This document shows positions 60,854 through 64,000 of a stretch of 64,000 bases of DNA, in pieces (the first letter of the stretch is position 1; each line of letters starts with the position of its first letter). Source of the stretch: Thioalkalivibrio sp. K90mix (GTDB lineage: Bacteria; Pseudomonadota; Gammaproteobacteria; Ectothiorhodospirales; Ectothiorhodospiraceae); contig NC_013889.1 in NCBI RefSeq assembly GCF_000025545.1, positions 675,501 to 739,500 on the forward strand, in the 5' to 3' direction. A model generated the notes under the pieces. It had not been told where the DNA came from. It saw nothing but the letters and a program-made list of their open reading frames with translations, and did not search any database. The position numbers and the translations under genes were made by a program.

Positions 60854-63058
60854 TCAGTCCGTTGCGTTCGAGATGGCCCAGCAGCGATGGGGTGGCGGTG
60901 GGCGGCGGAAGTCCTCGTCCAGCGTATCGCGCGTGATGTCACGGGCCTCGAGCCCCGCAAGTGCCTCGGTATCCAGTTCGAAACGGCGGCGGTTGGTCGA
61001 GAAGTACAGGATGCCGTCCTCGGTCAGCAGGCGCGCGGCATCCCGGATCAGTTCGACATGGTCGCGCTGGACCTCGAAGTCCGCCTCGGTGCGTTTCGAG
61101 TTCGAGAAGGTCGGGGGATCGAGGAAGATCCGTTCGAAGCGCAGCGCCGGGTCGTCGGCGGCCTCCCGCACCCAGGTGATGCAGTCGGCGCGCAGCAGGG
61201 CGTGGGTATCCGGTCGGCGCCGACTGCGCCCGTCGCGCACGGTGGCCTCGAAACCGTTGGCCGCGAGGTTGTCGGCGGCCCAGTCGAGGTAGGTATTGGA
61301 CAGGTCCACCGAGACGGTCTGGCGGGCACCCCCCACGGCGGCATGGGCACTGACCGCGGCGGTGTAGCAGAACAGGTTCAGCAATCGTAGCCCGCGGCAT
61401 TCTTCCTGCAGGCGGCGCCGCATCGGGCGGTGATCCAGGAACAGTCCGCTGTCCAGGTAGGCATCCAGCTCCACCTTGAGCCGGCAGCCATGTTCCTCAA
61501 CCCAGAAGGGGGCGGGTTGTGCGGTCTCGGCACGCTGATACTGCGAGCGACCTTTCTGGGCGCGCCGCTGCTTGTAGTGCAGGTGGGCGGGCGCGACGCC
61601 GGTGACTTCCAGGGTCGCGGCCAGCGCCCCGCGCAGGCGCGCCTCGGCGCGTGCGGGTTCGACCGACGCCGGAGCCGCGAACTCCTGCAGGTGCAGGTGC
61701 ACGGAGCCATCGGTGGCCTGGTAGCGGTCGATCAGTAGTGGGTATTCGTCCAGGTCGGCGCTGTAGATGCGGTAGCAGGTGACCCCCTGGCGCCGCGCCC
61801 AGCGATCCAGGTGCTTCAGGTTCTTGCGCAGGCGGTTGGCGAACTCGGGTGCCGGGGGTGCCGCCTCGGCCTGCCCCTCGCGGGCATGGATGTCGAACTC
61901 CAGCAGCTGGCAGTCAATCGGGCCGTTGTGCACGCGGTATTTGCGCGTGGCCCTCAGCCCGAGGCGGCGCGAGTCAGTCGTGTCCGCGACCAGCAGGGCC
62001 ACCTGCCAGCCGCCAAAGGCCTGTTTCAGGTGTTCGCCCAGCAGGCTGTAGAGCTTGATCAGTTCAGGCTGGTCGCCGATGCGCTCGCCGTAAGGCGGGT
62101 TGCTGATCAGGAGCCCATTCGGTGCGGGGGGTGTCAGGGTCAGTACGTCCGCGACCTCGAACCGGGTGCAGGCGGCGACCCCGGCCGTCCGGGCCGCCTG
62201 GCGAGCGGCTTGCACCGCGCGCGGGTCGCGATCCGACCCCAGCAGCGTCGGGCCTTGCCAGGGGCGAACCGCCGCCCGGGCTGTGTCCACACAGCGCTGC
62301 CACAGGGCGGCGTCGTGCCCGGCCCAGCCCTGCGGGCGGAAGTCGTGGCGCAGCAGTCCGGGCGCGGTCCGCGTGGCGATCAGGGCGGCCTCGATCACCA
62401 CGGTGCCGCTGCCGCAGAACGGGTCCAGCAGCTGTGCCTGTTGCGGGTCGCCCTCGACGCGCGCGGGCCAGCCGGCGCGGGCGAGCAGGGCCGCGGCGAG
62501 GTTCTCGCGCAGCGGGGCGGCCCCGCCGGCGCCGCGGTAGCCGCGCCGGTGCAGGCCGCCATTGCCGATATCCACGGAGAGGCGGGCGTGATCGCCCTGC
62601 AACTGCAGCAGGATGCGCACATCCGGGTGTTTCGGGTCCACGTCCGGGCGGGCGCCGGTCGCCTCGCGGAAGGCGTCGGCCACCGCGTCCTTGATGCGAA
62701 CCCCGGCGAAGTGGGTGTGGCGGATGTGGTGGCTCTTGCCGCCGACCTCGACCGCGAAGGTCGCGCCGGGGTCCAGCAGCGCGGGCCAGTCGATCGCGCG
62801 GGCGGCGGTGTAGCAGCCGTCGCCGTCGGGCTGATCAAAGCGCGCCAGCGGCAGCAGGATACGGCTGGCGATGCGGCTGCCCAGCAGTACGCGGTACAGC
62901 ATCTCGAGATCGGCCGAGAAATGCACCGCGCCACCTTCTTCGCGCGCGTCGGTGGCGCCGAGTGTGGCCAGTTCCTCGGCCAGCAGGGGGCCGAGCCCGC
63001 GGGCGACGGTGGCGCGGTATTCCTGCGGGGTGCTGGGTTCGTTCTCGGGCGTGGCCAT
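60854..63058 (-). CDS. rlmL: Bifunctional 23S rRNA methyltransferase RlmKL
   Basis: 734-residue fusion of THUMP domain, RlmL (m2G2445) and RlmK (m7G2069) methyltransferases. RlmL part: LLDPFCGSGTVVIEAALIA and LISNPPYGERIG. RlmK part: RLLNLFCYTAAVSAHAA and IFLDPPTFSNSKR. Size matches E. coli RlmKL. Start 63058 follows AGGAAG. Housekeeping; not linked to its neighbours in function. Confidence 0.95.
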   Translation of the reverse strand: MATPENEPSTPQEYRATVARGLGPLLAEELATLGATDAREEGGAVHFSADLEMLYRVLLGSRIASRILLPLARFDQPDGDGCYTAARAIDWPALLDPGATFAVEVGGKSHHIRHTHFAGVRIKDAVADAFREATGARPDVDPKHPDVRILLQLQGDHARLSVDIGNGGLHRRGYRGAGGAAPLRENLAAALLARAGWPARVEGDPQQAQLLDPFCGSGTVVIEAALIATRTAPGLLRHDFRPQGWAGHDAALWQRCVDTARAAVRPWQGPTLLGSDRDPRAVQAARQAARTAGVAACTRFEVADVLTLTPPAPNGLLISNPPYGERIGDQPELIKLYSLLGEHLKQAFGGWQVALLVADTTDSRRLGLRATRKYRVHNGPIDCQLLEFDIHAREGQAEAAPPAPEFANRLRKNLKHLDRWARRQGVTCYRIYSADLDEYPLLIDRYQATDGSVHLHLQEFAAPASVEPARAEARLRGALAATLEVTGVAPAHLHYKQRRAQKGRSQYQRAETAQPAPFWVEEHGCRLKVELDAYLDSGLFLDHRPMRRRLQEECRGLRLLNLFCYTAAVSAHAAVGGARQTVSVDLSNTYLDWAADNLAANGFEATVRDGRSRRRPDTHALLRADCITWVREAADDPALRFERIFLDPPTFSNSKRTEADFEVQRDHVELIRDAARLLTEDGILYFSTNRRRFELDTEALAGLEARDITRDTLDEDFRRPPPPHRCWAISNATD

Positions 63059-63108
63059 GCGGTGTCTTCCTGGGACGGGGGCCTATCTTGCCACAGCCGC
63101 CGTTGGGG

Positions 63109-63897
63109 TCAGCGCAGCAGGCGGCGCCGGATCAGCGCGGTCGCCAGGATGATGGCGGCCGCGCCGTAGCCCACGATCACGGCCAGGTGTGGCCAGACGC
63201 TGGTCGGCCAGCTGCCGGTCATCAGCGGGCGCACGATCTCGACCACGTGTGCCAGCGGCAGGGCCAGCGCCAGGGTCTGCACCCAGTCGGGCAGCTCCTG
63301 CAGCGGGAAGAACACCCCGGAGAGCAGGAGCATCGGGGTCACCGCGAGGGTGAAGTAGTACAGGAAGAAGTCGTAGCTGCGCGCCAGCGCGGTGATGACC
63401 AGGGCCAGCGCGCCGAAGGTGAACGCGGCGAGAAAGATCACCGGCAAGGCGAGCAGGGCGCGAGCGTCGCTCACCAGCCCCAGGACGGAGGCGACGACGA
63501 GGATGGTGGTGGCGCTGATCAGGCCCTTGCTGGCGGCCCAGATCGCCTCGGCGAACACGATGTCGTCCAGCGTCAGCGGTGTGGCCAGCATCCCGAGCCA
63601 GGTGTTCTGCTCCGCCATGCGCGTGTAGGCGGAATACATGCCCTCGAAGCTGGCGGTGAACATCGCCGAGGAGCAGATGATCCCGGAGGCGATGAACACC
63701 ATGTAGCTCATGCCGTCGAGGTCGCCCACCAGACGGCCGAAGCCGTAGCCGAACGCGAGCAGGTAGAGGATGGGTTCGCCGAAGTTGCCGAGCATCGATG
63801 GCACCAGCAGCTTGCGCCAGACCAGCAGGTTGCGCCGCCAGACCGCGACACAGCGCAGGCTGGGGCGGGGGAGCCAGGTCGAGGTCGGGTCGGGCAT
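63109..63897 (-). CDS. ABC-2 type transporter permease (NodJ/DrrB-like)
   Basis: 262-residue inner-membrane permease with six hydrophobic segments; the ABC-2 pattern is visible in LGNFGEPILYLLAFGYGFG and YFTLAVTPMLLLSGVFFPLQELP. It overlaps the stop of the upstream ATPase gene by one base (shared T at 63897). NodJ-type exporters move oligosaccharides or drugs; substrate unknown. Confidence 0.88.
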   Translation of the reverse strand: MPDPTSTWLPRPSLRCVAVWRRNLLVWRKLLVPSMLGNFGEPILYLLAFGYGFGRLVGDLDGMSYMVFIASGIICSSAMFTASFEGMYSAYTRMAEQNTWLGMLATPLTLDDIVFAEAIWAASKGLISATTILVVASVLGLVSDARALLALPVIFLAAFTFGALALVITALARSYDFFLYYFTLAVTPMLLLSGVFFPLQELPDWVQTLALALPLAHVVEIVRPLMTGSWPTSVWPHLAVIVGYGAAAIILATALIRRRLLR

Positions 63898-64000
63898 CAG
63901 TCGCGCAGCTCGTGGCCGGTGAGTTTCAAGAACACGTCTTCCAGGTCCGCCTCGCGCAGCGTGGGTTCGAGGCCCCGTGCGCGCAGGCGTTCGCGCAGCC
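63897..64000 (-). CDS. ABC transporter ATP-binding protein (NodI-like), partial
   Basis: Last 33 or so residues of an ABC ATPase entering from the right edge, read LRARGLEPTLREADLEDVFL and ending in KLTGHELRD. The EADLEDVFLKLTG tail is characteristic of ABC-2-linked ATPases of the NodI/DrrA type. Coupled to the permease gene. Confidence 0.8.
   Translation of the reverse strand, partial: LRERLRARGLEPTLREADLEDVFLKLTGHELRD

Overview
The window looks like a chromosomal segment of a GC-rich, chemolithoautotrophic, sulfur-oxidising gammaproteobacterium. The best match from gene content and order is Thioalkalivibrio or a close relative in the Ectothiorhodospiraceae. That assignment rests on recalled gene organisation, not on a search.

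Region 1 (1-14000) is a sulfur-oxidation locus of the sHdr type. It holds the 3' end of sHdrA, a small conserved protein, sHdrC2 and sHdrB2. These are followed by two lipoate-binding proteins (LbpA1, LbpA2) flanking a DsrE-like protein, then a lipoate assembly set: radical SAM LipS1, lipoate-protein ligase sLpl(AB), flavoprotein LipT and radical SAM LipS2. Downstream come a FadL-type outer-membrane channel, an exported protein of unknown function, and a three-gene unit: an unknown protein, a second lipoate-ligase-like protein and a degenerate receiver domain. sHdr is thought to oxidise sulfane sulfur to sulfite with LbpA as partner; the lip genes would make lipoyl-LbpA.

Region 2 (14000-28250) carries a MoxR-type AAA ATPase and VWA pair (CbbQ/CbbO-like) overlapping an AcuC-like deacetylase gene, with a small unknown gene divergent from them. 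On the minus strand are a lipid-binding-fold protein, an MFS transporter and two GTPases. On the plus strand are RarA, a TVP38-family membrane protein, two sugar-transferase genes of the type paired in arsenosugar loci, a small membrane protein and a second DsrE-family protein.

Region 3 (28300-41100) is a nitrate assimilation operon: a NIT-ANTAR antitermination regulator, a REPIN-like repeat, a leader with a hexaloop hairpin and a strong terminator, then nrtA, nrtB, nrtC, nirB, nirD, nasA, cysG and hemD. The last two supply siroheme for NirB.

Region 4 (41100-57000) is mixed: an acyl-CoA synthetase, a NicO-type metal transporter with a Zur-like operator at its start and a DUF1007 partner, cysS, hisI, a three-gene signalling unit (kinase, receiver, and a large receiver-PAS-GAF-GGDEF-EAL protein), a deacylase-like metalloenzyme, a TauE/SafE permease and a His-rich COG0523 GTPase.

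Region 5 (56400-64000) holds an S10 carboxypeptidase, a periplasmic FKBP-rhodanese fusion, a sulfite dehydrogenase pair (Tat-exported molybdoenzyme plus c-type cytochrome) that could oxidise the sulfite made by sHdr, the rRNA methyltransferase RlmKL, and the permease plus truncated ATPase of an ABC-2 exporter. Translational coupling (ATGA or GTGA overlaps) is common. I saw no rRNA, tRNA, CRISPR array, insertion sequence or prophage.
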